NCBI GenBank assembly: GCA_934661165.1
Contig: CAKUJB010000018.1
Coordinates: 1-22,257 of the forward strand
Source of the DNA: an uncultured Microbacteriaceae bacterium
GTDB lineage: Bacteria; Actinomycetota; Actinomycetes; Actinomycetales; Microbacteriaceae
Direction of reading: 5' to 3'
Length of the DNA: 22,257 nucleotides
Shown one piece after another: positions 6,717-14,062 of this stretch; position 1 is the first letter of the stretch, and every line of letters starts with the position of its first letter. Made by a program: the position numbers and the translations under genes. Under the pieces are notes generated by a model. It saw nothing but the letters and a program-made list of their open reading frames with translations. It ran no database searches and was not told the origin of the DNA.

Positions 6717-7636
6717 CGCCCGCGACCGCGAGCCGCGAGCTCGGCGCCTGGGGCGCCGAGCAGCGGCTCGAGGTCGACGCGGCGCGACTCGCGGCCTACG
6801 CGGCGGCGATCGACGACCCCGCGCCCGCGCACCGGGACGGGGCCGCGGCGGGCCCGCTCCTCGCCCTCGCGGCGGCGATCCCCGCGCTGCTCGAGGCCGG
6901 CTTCGCGGCGCTCCCGGCGGACGCGGGCCCGACGGTCCATGCCGAGCATCGCATTCGTACCGAGCGGGCCGTGCGGCCCGGCGATGTGCTGGTGACCCGG
7001 GCGAGGGCGATCGGGATGACGCCGCGGCGCAGCGGCGGCCTGCTCGCCGTCGAGGCCGAGACCCGCGACGCCGCGGGCGAGCTCATCGCGCAGCAGACGA
7101 TGGGCATCCACGTGCGCGGGGTGCGTGGGGGAGCGACTGGCGGGGCGGAGTCGGGCGTGGGCGGATCTGGCGGGGCCGAGCCGGGCGGGGCCGAGCCGGT
7201 CGCGGTCGTGCCGCGCGCGCCGGACGCCCGGATACTCGAGATCGCGACGTCCGCCGACCAGGCCGCGCGCTACGCGGCGGCGACGGGCGACCGGATGCCG
7301 GTGCACCTCGACGCGGCGGCCGCCCGGGCGGCGGGCTTCCCCGGCGTGATCCTGCACGGGGCCTGCACCTGGGCGATGGTGCTCGCGCGACTCGGCGCGC
7401 CGGCGCGCGGGATCGCGGCGGTGCGGTTCACCGGACCGCTCGCGCCCGGGGAGACCCTCGTCGTCCGCGCGGCCGGCCGGGCCGACGGCCCCGAGGGCCT
7501 GCGACTCGAGGCGAGCACCGCCGACGGGCGGCCCGTCCTCGGCGTCGGCCAGCTCATCGAGGCCGGTGCGCCGAGCCGGCGCGATCCGGCACGCGAGACC
7601 GCCGACCGACCATCCCACGAACGGAGTGTGCCATGA
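6713..7636 (+). CDS. Two-domain MaoC-like (hot-dog) hydratase
   Basis: A 307-residue protein starting with GTG in a four-base GTGA overlap with the crotonase gene. This start is missed if only ATG is considered. Residues about 1-135 resemble the N-terminal MaoC-like half. A Gly/Ala/Glu-rich low-complexity linker follows (about 136-165), then a C-terminal MaoC hot-dog with YAAATGDRMPVHLD and GFPGVILHGACTWAM (188-222). The hydratase-2 motif normally reads G-D-x-N-P-[LIV]-H. Here Asp193 and His198 are kept but the Asn is Met195. The fold is that of R-specific enoyl-CoA hydratases and actinobacterial two-hot-dog dehydratases. Its exact reaction in this operon, next to a crotonase, is unclear. The stop overlaps the next ATG (ATGA). 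Confidence 0.82.
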   Translation: MTPATASRELGAWGAEQRLEVDAARLAAYAAAIDDPAPAHRDGAAAGPLLALAAAIPALLEAGFAALPADAGPTVHAEHRIRTERAVRPGDVLVTRARAIGMTPRRSGGLLAVEAETRDAAGELIAQQTMGIHVRGVRGGATGGAESGVGGSGGAEPGGAEPVAVVPRAPDARILEIATSADQAARYAAATGDRMPVHLDAAAARAAGFPGVILHGACTWAMVLARLGAPARGIAAVRFTGPLAPGETLVVRAAGRADGPEGLRLEASTADGRPVLGVGQLIEAGAPSRRDPARETADRPSHERSVP

Positions 7637-8538
7637 CTCGCCCCATCGCCTATATCGATCGCATGCTCGAGTTCCACGCCGACGAGCCGCCGTACCGCTG
7701 GGCGGAGCCGGGCGAGCTGCCGTCGCCGGCCGGGCCGCCGCGGCCCGCGCGCGAGTCGACGGTCGTGCTCGTGAGCCTCGCCGGCGTGCGGCTGCGCGCG
7801 CAGGCGCCGTTCGACCTCCGCGGCGACACGACGATCCGGCTCGTGCCCCTCGACGCCGCCCCGGACGAGCTCACGGTCGACCACTTCGGCTTCAAGGTCG
7901 AGCGCGCGGCCGCGGACGTCGGGACGGTCGCGCCGCTCGCCGCGCTCCGGACGCTCGCCGCGGACGGCGAGATCGCCGGCCTCGCGCCCGCCGCGGTGTC
8001 GGCGATGGGTGCGACGTACTCGCAGCGCCGCGTCGCGACCGAGCTCGCGCCCGCGGTCGTCGAGGCCGTCGGCGAGCAGCTCGGCGAGGCGGCGGGCGGC
8101 TCAGCGGGCGGCTCAGCGGGCGAGGTCGATCCCGCCGAGACGACGGCCGGCCTGGCCCTCATCGTGCCGGCCTGCCCGCTCGACCACCAGACCGCGGGGA
8201 TCGTGGCCCGCGCGCTCGAGGCCGCGGGCGTCCGGACGCTCGTTCTCTCCGGCGCCCGCGACATCTCGTGCCGCGTCGGTGCGCCCCGCACCGTCTACCT
8301 GCATGCCCCGCTCGGCTGGCTGCTCGGCCTGCCGGGCGACGCCGACGGCCAGCGCGCGCGACTCGCGGCGGCGGTCGCGGCGGGCGCCGAGCTCACCGGC
8401 GCCGGTGAGCTCGTCGACCTCGACCCCGCGTATCCGACCGGCGCGACCGGCACGCCGCATTCCTCCCGGTGCCCGGATCTCGCCGACTGGGAGGCCCGCG
8501 AGTACACGCCCGGCTACGACACGGGCGTCACCCGCTGA
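7633..8538 (+). CDS. GrdB-like protein (glycine/sarcosine/betaine reductase selenoprotein B family), Cys form
   Basis: A 301-residue soluble protein. Residues 42-128 (STVVLVSLAGVRLRAQAPFD, DTTIRLVP, TVDHFGFKVE, GLAPAAVSAMGATYS) and 172-232 (ALIVPACPLDHQTAGIVARA, GARDIS, PLGWLLGLPGD) follow, as I recall it, the pattern of aerobic proteins annotated in the glycine/betaine/D-proline reductase selenoprotein B family. Those proteins carry Sec or Cys in the VPxCP segment, here Cys181. Position 184 is Asp, so there is no CxxC pair, and no in-frame TGA suggests selenocysteine. A Gly-Ser-Ala repeat (154-163) separates the two parts. The gene is last in the operon and coupled by ATGA to the MaoC gene. 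True GrdB acts with GrdA/GrdE in anaerobic reductive deamination; none of these partners is here, so a different thiol-based reaction on the pathway intermediate is inferred. Function unknown. Confidence 0.6.
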   Translation: MTRPIAYIDRMLEFHADEPPYRWAEPGELPSPAGPPRPARESTVVLVSLAGVRLRAQAPFDLRGDTTIRLVPLDAAPDELTVDHFGFKVERAAADVGTVAPLAALRTLAADGEIAGLAPAAVSAMGATYSQRRVATELAPAVVEAVGEQLGEAAGGSAGGSAGEVDPAETTAGLALIVPACPLDHQTAGIVARALEAAGVRTLVLSGARDISCRVGAPRTVYLHAPLGWLLGLPGDADGQRARLAAAVAAGAELTGAGELVDLDPAYPTGATGTPHSSRCPDLADWEAREYTPGYDTGVTR

Positions 8539-8565
8539 CACTCCGGTCAGGCGGGTCGCACGAGC

Positions 8566-8632
8566 GCAGGTCGGATGCGCGACAGCAGGACGGGACCCGC
8601 GCATTCATCCTGTTGTCGCGCATCGCTCCTGC
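8566..8632. repeat. Large palindrome C: 25-nt arms, 17-nt loop (same sequence family as B)
   Basis: The arm at 8566-8590 (GCAGGTCGGATGCGCGACAG then CAGGA) pairs with 8608-8632, with mismatches at arm positions 6-8 and 20. The loop is 8591-8607 (17 nt). The core GATGCGCGACARCAGGA matches palindrome B. It lies between the convergent GrdB-like and MFS genes, and a further GAATGCGCGG follows at 8655. It is probably a bidirectional terminator or a dispersed palindromic element. Confidence 0.85.
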
Positions 8633-8670
8633 TGCGGGGCTGCTGAGGGGCCACGAATGCGCGGCGCCAC

Positions 8671-9909
8671 TCACCGTCCCCGCCGCACCGCCCGCCGCCG
8701 CACCACGATCGCGAGGCCGAGGAGCCCGAGCGTCACGATCGTCGCGATGAGCTGGAGGAGCCCGAGCACGACGCCGTCCGCGCCGAAGACGACGGCGACG
8801 GTGCCGGCGATCGTCGCGGCGACGGCGAGCTGGGCCGAGCCGGCGATGGCCGCCGCGGTCCCGACGCCCTTCAGGAACGGCTCGAGCGCGAGCGCGATCG
8901 TGATCGGCACCGCGGTCGAGGCGATGAAGACGGTGCCCCAGACGGCGATCATGAACGCCCACAGCGGCCCGTCGAGGGCCGAGGACGCGAGGACCCCGCC
9001 CGCGGCGGCGAGGTTCGCGACGAGGAGCAGGGGCAGCGATCGCCGCCCGCCGAGGCGTCGTTCGAGGAACGCCGCGGCGAAGCCGCCGAGCATCACCCCG
9101 GCCGCATTGATGAGGTAGAGGATGGCGAAGGGGCCGTCCTCGACCTCGCGCTCCACTTTGAGCACGAACGAGATGTACGTGAGGTAGGCGGTGAGCGACG
9201 TCGCGACGCCGACGAGGACGAGCGTGTTGACGAGGAACACCCCGTTGCGCAGCGGCGCGAGCCAGGCCGCGCGCCGCTCCGCCGACCTCCCGTGGACGCG
9301 CAGCTCGGGTCGGAGGCTCTCCCGGATGCCGAGCGCGGACGCGAGGAGCACGATCGCCCCCATGGTCCCGACGGCCCAGAACGTCAGCCGCCAGTCCCCG
9401 AGCTGCAGCATCCAGGTCCCGACGAGCGGCCCGACCATGGCGGTCGCGCCGAAGACGACGGCGAGGTGGCCGTACACCCGTGGCAGCGCGTGGTCCGGGT
9501 ACAGGTCGCGGGCGATCGAGCGGCCGAGCACGACCGCCGAGGAGGCCGCGAAGCCGAGGACGAAGCGGCTGATGAGCAGGACCCACAGGTTCGGGGCGAA
9601 GGCGCTGACGATCGCCGCGAGGACGAAGAGCGTCATCCCGGCCAGCAGCGGCAGGCGGCGGCCGACGCGGTCGCTGATCGGCCCCCAGACGAGCTGCCCG
9701 CCGCCGAGCCCGATCTGGAACACGGTGACGGTGAGCTGCACGAGCCCGACCGGGCCGCCGAGGTGCTCGGCGACGTTCGGCATCGCCGTGATGTAGGTGT
9801 CGTTCGCGAGCGGGCCGCCGGCGGTGAGGACGCCGAGGAGGACGATGAGCCAGAACCGGCGCGCCGGCGTCGCGGCGGCGCCGTTCCACAGCGGGATGAG
9901 TCGGCTCAC
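8671..9909 (-). CDS. Bcr/CflA-type MFS transporter (second of pair)
   Basis: A 412-residue, 12-helix-type drug:H+ antiporter-1 protein. The first helix region reads FWLIVLLGVLTAGGPLANDT, followed by TYITAMPNVAEHLGG, which is the Bcr/CflA pattern (D-x-Y-x-x-x-x-P). Motif A between helices 2 and 3 is GGGQLVWGPISDRVGRR. The GTG start at 9909 overlaps the stop of the upstream transporter by four bases (GTGA), so the two are translationally coupled. The proteins are similar along their length and look like a tandem duplication. The substrate is unknown; Bcr/CflA members export drugs, sulfonamides or small metabolites. The position between two aromatic or acyl-CoA gene blocks might indicate efflux of toxic acids, but that is inference. 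Confidence 0.88.
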   Translation of the reverse strand: MSRLIPLWNGAAATPARRFWLIVLLGVLTAGGPLANDTYITAMPNVAEHLGGPVGLVQLTVTVFQIGLGGGQLVWGPISDRVGRRLPLLAGMTLFVLAAIVSAFAPNLWVLLISRFVLGFAASSAVVLGRSIARDLYPDHALPRVYGHLAVVFGATAMVGPLVGTWMLQLGDWRLTFWAVGTMGAIVLLASALGIRESLRPELRVHGRSAERRAAWLAPLRNGVFLVNTLVLVGVATSLTAYLTYISFVLKVEREVEDGPFAILYLINAAGVMLGGFAAAFLERRLGGRRSLPLLLVANLAAAGGVLASSALDGPLWAFMIAVWGTVFIASTAVPITIALALEPFLKGVGTAAAIAGSAQLAVAATIAGTVAVVFGADGVVLGLLQLIATIVTLGLLGLAIVVRRRAVRRGR

Positions 9910-11117
9910 CCGGCGCGCTCCGGCGCCCGTCGAGCCAGCAGCGGTCCGACGACGGCGATGACGAATGCGATGCTCACCGCGACGACGAGCAGGACCCCCA
10001 TGACGGCGCTGCTCGAGCCGAACACGGCGCTCACGACGCCGGTGGTGATCGAGGCGCCGAGGAACTGGAGCCCGCCGAGGATCGCGGACGCGGTGCCGGC
10101 CCCGCGAGCGAAGGGGGCGATGGCGAGCGCGATCGCGGTCGGCTGCACGGTCGCGATCTGCAGGATCATGACCCAGAGCGCGGCGAGCAGGGCCCAGTCG
10201 GGCCAGTCGAGGAGGATCGCGACGAGGGTCAGCGCCGTCGCGCCGATGGCGATCGCGTACGCGGCGCGCAGCACGGTGGGTCCCGGCACCCGGCGGGCGA
10301 GCAGCGCGGCGAGCTGCCCGCCGGCGAGCACCGCGACGGCGTTGAGGGCGAAGAGCCAGGCGAAGGCGACGTCGTCGATGCCCCGCTCGACCTGCAGCAC
10401 GAACGGCACGTAGGTGACGTAGCCGAACATGACGACGGAGGACAGCAGCAGGAGCAGGCTGTTCGTGAGGAAGACGGGGTGGCGCAGCGGCGTCAGCCAT
10501 GGCTCCCAGCGCGAGCCGACGCCGCGGAGGGTTCGCCGCTCCTCGCTCAGCGTCTCGGGCAGGAGCGCCATCGTGAGGACGAGGAAGACGAGGCCGAGGA
10601 CGGCGAGCGCCCAGAACGTGCCGCGCCAGCCCGCGAACTGCATGATCCCCGCGCCGACGAGCGGACCGACGATCGGCGCCATGCCGAAGATGACCGCGAG
10701 GAGGCCGAAGATCCGGGTGAGCTCGCGGCCCTCGTACAGGTCGCGGACGACGGCGCGCGAGATGACGATGCCCGCCGAGCCCGACATGCCCTGGAGGAGT
10801 CGCGCGAGCAGCAGCACCTCGATCGACGGCGTGAGCGCGCAGATCGCGCCGGAGACGATGAAGATCGCGAGGCCGACCAGGAGCGGCGCGCGCCGACCGA
10901 GCCGGTCGCAGACCGGACCCCAGACGAGCTGGCCGATGCCGAGGCCGAATAGGTAGCCGAGGAGGGTCAGCTGGGTGAGCGAGTCGGTCGTACCGAGGTC
11001 GCCCGTCACGGCCGGCAGACCGGGCAGATAGAGGTCGGTGCCGAGCGGTCCGAGGGCCGTCATCGCGCCGATGAGCACGAGGAGGGCGCCCCGTCGGCCC
11101 CTCGTCGTCGCACTCAC
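9906..11117 (-). CDS. Bcr/CflA-type MFS transporter (first of pair)
   Basis: A 403-residue membrane protein with the Bcr/CflA N-terminus (LIGAMTALGPLGTDLYLPGLP) and motif A at GIGQLVWGPVCDRLGRR. Hydrophobic segments consistent with 12 helices run to the Arg-rich C-terminus (RRAPERAG). Start is GTG at 11117; six bases upstream is a TAGACA -10-like element, so the mRNA may be leaderless, and no ribosome site is evident. It is transcribed divergently from the CynX-type transporter at 11186. Its stop overlaps the start of its paralogue. The predicted role is proton-driven efflux across the cytoplasmic membrane; substrate unknown. Confidence 0.88.
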   Translation of the reverse strand: MSATTRGRRGALLVLIGAMTALGPLGTDLYLPGLPAVTGDLGTTDSLTQLTLLGYLFGLGIGQLVWGPVCDRLGRRAPLLVGLAIFIVSGAICALTPSIEVLLLARLLQGMSGSAGIVISRAVVRDLYEGRELTRIFGLLAVIFGMAPIVGPLVGAGIMQFAGWRGTFWALAVLGLVFLVLTMALLPETLSEERRTLRGVGSRWEPWLTPLRHPVFLTNSLLLLLSSVVMFGYVTYVPFVLQVERGIDDVAFAWLFALNAVAVLAGGQLAALLARRVPGPTVLRAAYAIAIGATALTLVAILLDWPDWALLAALWVMILQIATVQPTAIALAIAPFARGAGTASAILGGLQFLGASITTGVVSAVFGSSSAVMGVLLVVAVSIAFVIAVVGPLLARRAPERAG

Positions 11118-11123
11118 CGGATA

Positions 11124-11153
11124 TGTCTACTCCAGTGCCCGGCCCGATGCTAA
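11124..11153 (-). promoter_or_regulatory. Candidate leaderless promoter of the MFS pair
   Basis: On the minus strand TTAGCA (11153-11148) is followed after 18 bases by TAGACA (11129-11124), and six bases later by the GTG start codon at 11117. The -10 to start distance fits a leaderless transcript beginning at or next to the start codon. No Shine-Dalgarno sequence is present. Confidence 0.45.
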
Positions 11154-11172
11154 TCGGCAGGTTTCCTGCGAC

Positions 11173-11178
11173 TAGGCT
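11173..11178 (+). promoter_or_regulatory. Candidate leaderless -10 element of the CynX/NimT-type transporter gene
   Basis: TAGGCT ends seven bases before ATG 11186 and fits the actinobacterial TANNNT -10 consensus. With no ribosome site between it and the ATG, a leaderless mRNA is likely. A matching -35 is not clear. Confidence 0.45.
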
Positions 11179-11185
11179 CGCCTGC

Positions 11186-12502
11186 ATGACGATGTCGTCG
11201 CGATCGCGCTCCGCTACCGTGATGCTGCTCGTCACCATCTTCCTGGTGTCGATGAATATGCGGGGCATGATCACCGGCGTCGGTCCCCTCATCGACCAGA
11301 TCGCCTCCGACACCGGCTACTCGCTCACGCTCCTCGGCTTCCTCGCGAGCATCCCGATGCTCATGTGGGGCGTCGTCTCGCCGTTCGTCCACGCCCTGAC
11401 GGTCCGCTTCGGACTCAACCCGACGATGACGTGCGCGCTCATCCTCCTCGCGATCGCGACCGTGCTGCGCTCCGTCGTGCTGCCGGGGGATGCGGGGCTC
11501 TGGATCGGCACCGTCGTCATCGGCATCGCGCTCGCGGTCATCAACGTGCTCATGCCCGTCGCGACCCGCCGCGACTTCGGGGCGAAGTCCTCGACGGTCA
11601 TGTCGGTGAACACGAACATGCTCGTCATCGTCGCGGCGGCCTCGAGCGGCCTCGTCGTGCCGCTGTCGTATCTGCCGCTCGGCGACGGCGTGCTCGGCTG
11701 GCGCCTCGCGCTCATGGCGACCGGCGTGCTGCTGCCCTTCGCGATCGTGCTCTGGGTCGCGATGCACCGCGGCCGCGGCGACTCGGCCGAGCGACCCGCC
11801 GACCGCGGCGAGGTCGGCACCACGGCAGAGGCCCCGGCGGGTGCGCCGCTCATCTCGGTCGCCCCGCCGTCGGTCGCCCGTGCGGTGTGGCGCGACCCGC
11901 TCGCCTGGCTCATCGCCTGGTACATGGCGCTGCAGGCGATCCAGTTCTTCGTCTTCTCGTCGTGGTTCCCGAAGATCGAGATCGACCGCGGCGTCGACGA
12001 GACGACGGCGGGCCTCGAGGTCATGACGATGCAGCTCGTCGGCATGATCGCGACGTACTGCCTGCCGCTCATGAACCGGACCGCGCTGCGCGACCGGCTC
12101 CCGGCGTGGATCACGATCCCCGGCATCGTCGCGGCGGTCGGACTGCTCGCCTGGCCGGACCTCAACCTGCTGTGGGTCGTCGTGCTCGGCCTGTCGTCGG
12201 GCCCGATGCTCGCGATCCCGCTCATCCTCATCGGCGAGCGCTCGCGCGACACGTCGGCGGCGACCGCGGTGTCGGGGATGAGCCAGGCATTCGGCTATCT
12301 GCTCGCGGGGCTCGGCCCCATCCTCTTCGGCTGGCTCCACACCGTGACGGGGGACTGGCAGCTCCCGCTCGTTTTCTACCTCGTCGACATGGTCGCGCTC
12401 GGCGTCGTCGGCTGGCTCATCCGGCCGGGCTGGTACGTCTTCGACGCCAAGCGCCCCGCCGGTCCCGGAGCGAGCCGAAGGGCCGACGCCCCTCAGCCCT
12501 GA
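11186..12502 (+). CDS. CynX/NimT-type MFS transporter, probable hydroxycinnamate uptake (PhdT/CouT-like)
   Basis: A 438-residue MFS protein resembling the CynX/NimT group. The N-terminal helix is TVMLLVTIFLVSMNMRGMIT, followed by GVGPLIDQIASDTGYS and the first-repeat LTLLGFLASIPMLMWGVVSP. A central acidic/Ala-rich loop lies at about residues 200-235, and the second repeat ends with LVFYLVDMVALGVVGWLI. ATG 11186 (or 11192) was chosen over the earlier in-frame ATG because TAGGCT just upstream suggests a leaderless start. It is convergent with the CoA ligase, with stop codons overlapping by 10 bp. In Corynebacterium phd and Rhodococcus cou clusters an MFS permease accompanies the same ligase, hydratase, hydrolase, SDR and MarR set, so import of hydroxycinnamates is the likely role. 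Confidence 0.82.
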   Translation: MTMSSRSRSATVMLLVTIFLVSMNMRGMITGVGPLIDQIASDTGYSLTLLGFLASIPMLMWGVVSPFVHALTVRFGLNPTMTCALILLAIATVLRSVVLPGDAGLWIGTVVIGIALAVINVLMPVATRRDFGAKSSTVMSVNTNMLVIVAAASSGLVVPLSYLPLGDGVLGWRLALMATGVLLPFAIVLWVAMHRGRGDSAERPADRGEVGTTAEAPAGAPLISVAPPSVARAVWRDPLAWLIAWYMALQAIQFFVFSSWFPKIEIDRGVDETTAGLEVMTMQLVGMIATYCLPLMNRTALRDRLPAWITIPGIVAAVGLLAWPDLNLLWVVVLGLSSGPMLAIPLILIGERSRDTSAATAVSGMSQAFGYLLAGLGPILFGWLHTVTGDWQLPLVFYLVDMVALGVVGWLIRPGWYVFDAKRPAGPGASRRADAPQP

Positions 12503-14040
12503 GCCGGCCCCCGCAGCAGCGCCTTCTGCACCTTGCCGCTCGCCGTGCGGGGCAGCTCGTCGACGATCTCGAGCGTCTTCGGCACCTTGTAGCGGGCGAG
12601 CCGCGCCGAGCAGTGCGCGATGAGCGTCTCGGCGTCGAGGCTCGCGCCCTCGGCGAGCGTGACGATCGCGTGCGGCACCTCGCCCCAGCGCTCGTGCGGC
12701 ACGCCGATGACGGCCGCGCCGGTGACGCCGGGCAGCTGCGAGATGACGATCTCGACCTCCGCGGAGTAGATGTTCTCCCCGCCCGAGATGATCATGTCCT
12801 TCACCCGGTCGGCGATCGTGATGAAGCCGTCCTCGTCGCTGTAGCCGACGTCGCCCGTGCGCAGCCAGCCATCCTCGGTGAACGCCTCGGCGGTCGCGTC
12901 GGGGCGGCCCCAGTACTCGAGGAAGACGTTCGGCCCCGACGCCTCGATCTCGCCGCGCGCGCCGGGCTCGGTGACGATCTCGCCGGTGTCGGTGTCGCGC
13001 AGCCGGTACTTCGTGAAGAAGTGCGCGAGGCCCGAGCTGCCGAGCTTCTCCATGCCGTACCGCGCCGGCAGCGCCGTGATGCCCGGGGAGGACTCGGTCA
13101 TGCCGTAGCCGCCGGAGAACTTGAGGCCGCGCTCGCCGTACGCCTCGAGCACCTTGAGCGGGACCGGCGAGCCGCCGCACGTCATCCGCTCGAGGCTCGA
13201 GATGTCGGTCGTCGCCCAGGCCGGGTCCTCCATCATGAGCTGGTAGGTCGTCGGGACGCCGGAGATGTACGTCGCGCGGTGTCGCTCGATCGCGGCGAGC
13301 GCCTCGGCCGGCACGAAGCGCTCCTGCAGGAGCACCGTCCCGCCCTTGAGGAGCGTCGGCAGCAGGCCCATGCTGAAGGCGGCGACGTGGAAGAGCGGCG
13401 AGATCATGAGCGCCCGCTCGCCGTGGCCCTGGACGTCGTAGTCGATGAGGGCGTTGAACGAGTTCCACGTGAGGTTGCCGTGCGTGAGCACGGCCCCCTT
13501 CGGCCGTCCGGTCGTACCCGAGGTGTAGATGATGACGGCGCGGTCCTCGAGCGTCACCTGCGGCAGCTCGCCGAGGTCGGGCGCGGTCGCGAGCGCGTGC
13601 TCGTAGTCCTCGGCCTCCTCGGGCAGCGGGTCGACGCGGGAATCATCCTCCTGGACGACGAGCCGGTGCACCGGGAGCGTAGCGACGGCGCCCGCCGCCG
13701 AGGCCTCGAGCGCCGAGCTGCTGATGAGCAGCTCGACGCCCGAGTCGCCGAGCTGGAACTCGAGCTCGGGCACCGAGAGCCGCGTGTTGAGGGGGACGAA
13801 GACGGCGCCGAGCCGGGTCGTCGCGAAGAGCGCCTCGATGAACGACGGATGGTTGTTCCCGAGGTACGCGACGCGGTCGCCGCGGCTCACCGCGCGCTCG
13901 CGCAGCGCGGAGGCGAGGCGGTCGATCCGCTCGGCGAGCTGCTCGTAGCCGAGCTCCTCGTCGCGGAAGACGACCGCGGTGTGCCCCCGCGACTTCACCG
14001 TCCGACGGTGGATCCAGTCGCCGATGCCGTCAGGAACCAT
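12493..14040 (-). CDS. Acyl-CoA ligase, probable hydroxycinnamate-CoA ligase (PhdA/CouL-like)
   Basis: A 515-residue class I adenylate-forming enzyme. Motifs are YTSGTTGRPKG (172-182), the aryl-binding region SPLFHVAAFSMGLLPTLL, YGMTESSPG, WLRTGDVGYSDEDGF, DRVKDMIISGGENIYSAEVE and PRTASGKVQKALL with catalytic Lys503. It would convert p-coumarate, ferulate, caffeate or related acids to CoA thioesters using ATP. ATG 14040 follows a GGGGGA ribosome site and lies 22 bp after the MaoC stop, making it the last gene of the minus-strand operon SDR - amidohydrolase - MaoC - ligase. Operon content and MarR neighbour match phd/cou clusters, which is the main reason for the substrate proposal; the active-site residues alone do not prove it. 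Confidence 0.88.
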   Translation of the reverse strand: MVPDGIGDWIHRRTVKSRGHTAVVFRDEELGYEQLAERIDRLASALRERAVSRGDRVAYLGNNHPSFIEALFATTRLGAVFVPLNTRLSVPELEFQLGDSGVELLISSSALEASAAGAVATLPVHRLVVQEDDSRVDPLPEEAEDYEHALATAPDLGELPQVTLEDRAVIIYTSGTTGRPKGAVLTHGNLTWNSFNALIDYDVQGHGERALMISPLFHVAAFSMGLLPTLLKGGTVLLQERFVPAEALAAIERHRATYISGVPTTYQLMMEDPAWATTDISSLERMTCGGSPVPLKVLEAYGERGLKFSGGYGMTESSPGITALPARYGMEKLGSSGLAHFFTKYRLRDTDTGEIVTEPGARGEIEASGPNVFLEYWGRPDATAEAFTEDGWLRTGDVGYSDEDGFITIADRVKDMIISGGENIYSAEVEIVISQLPGVTGAAVIGVPHERWGEVPHAIVTLAEGASLDAETLIAHCSARLARYKVPKTLEIVDELPRTASGKVQKALLRGPAQG

Positions 14041-14062
14041 TCGTGCTCGTCCCCCTGCCGGC

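Noticed and set aside
7633..8538. Selenocysteine in the GrdB-like protein
   Set aside because: There is no in-frame TGA in the gene before its stop and the key position is an ordinary Cys codon, so no SECIS or Sec decoding is needed.
11150..13468. 772-codon open frame on the minus strand across the transporter/ligase junction
   Set aside because: It is antisense to the CynX-type transporter and out of frame with the ligase. Its sequence is Arg/Asp/Gly-rich with no domain, the usual shadow of high-GC coding DNA.
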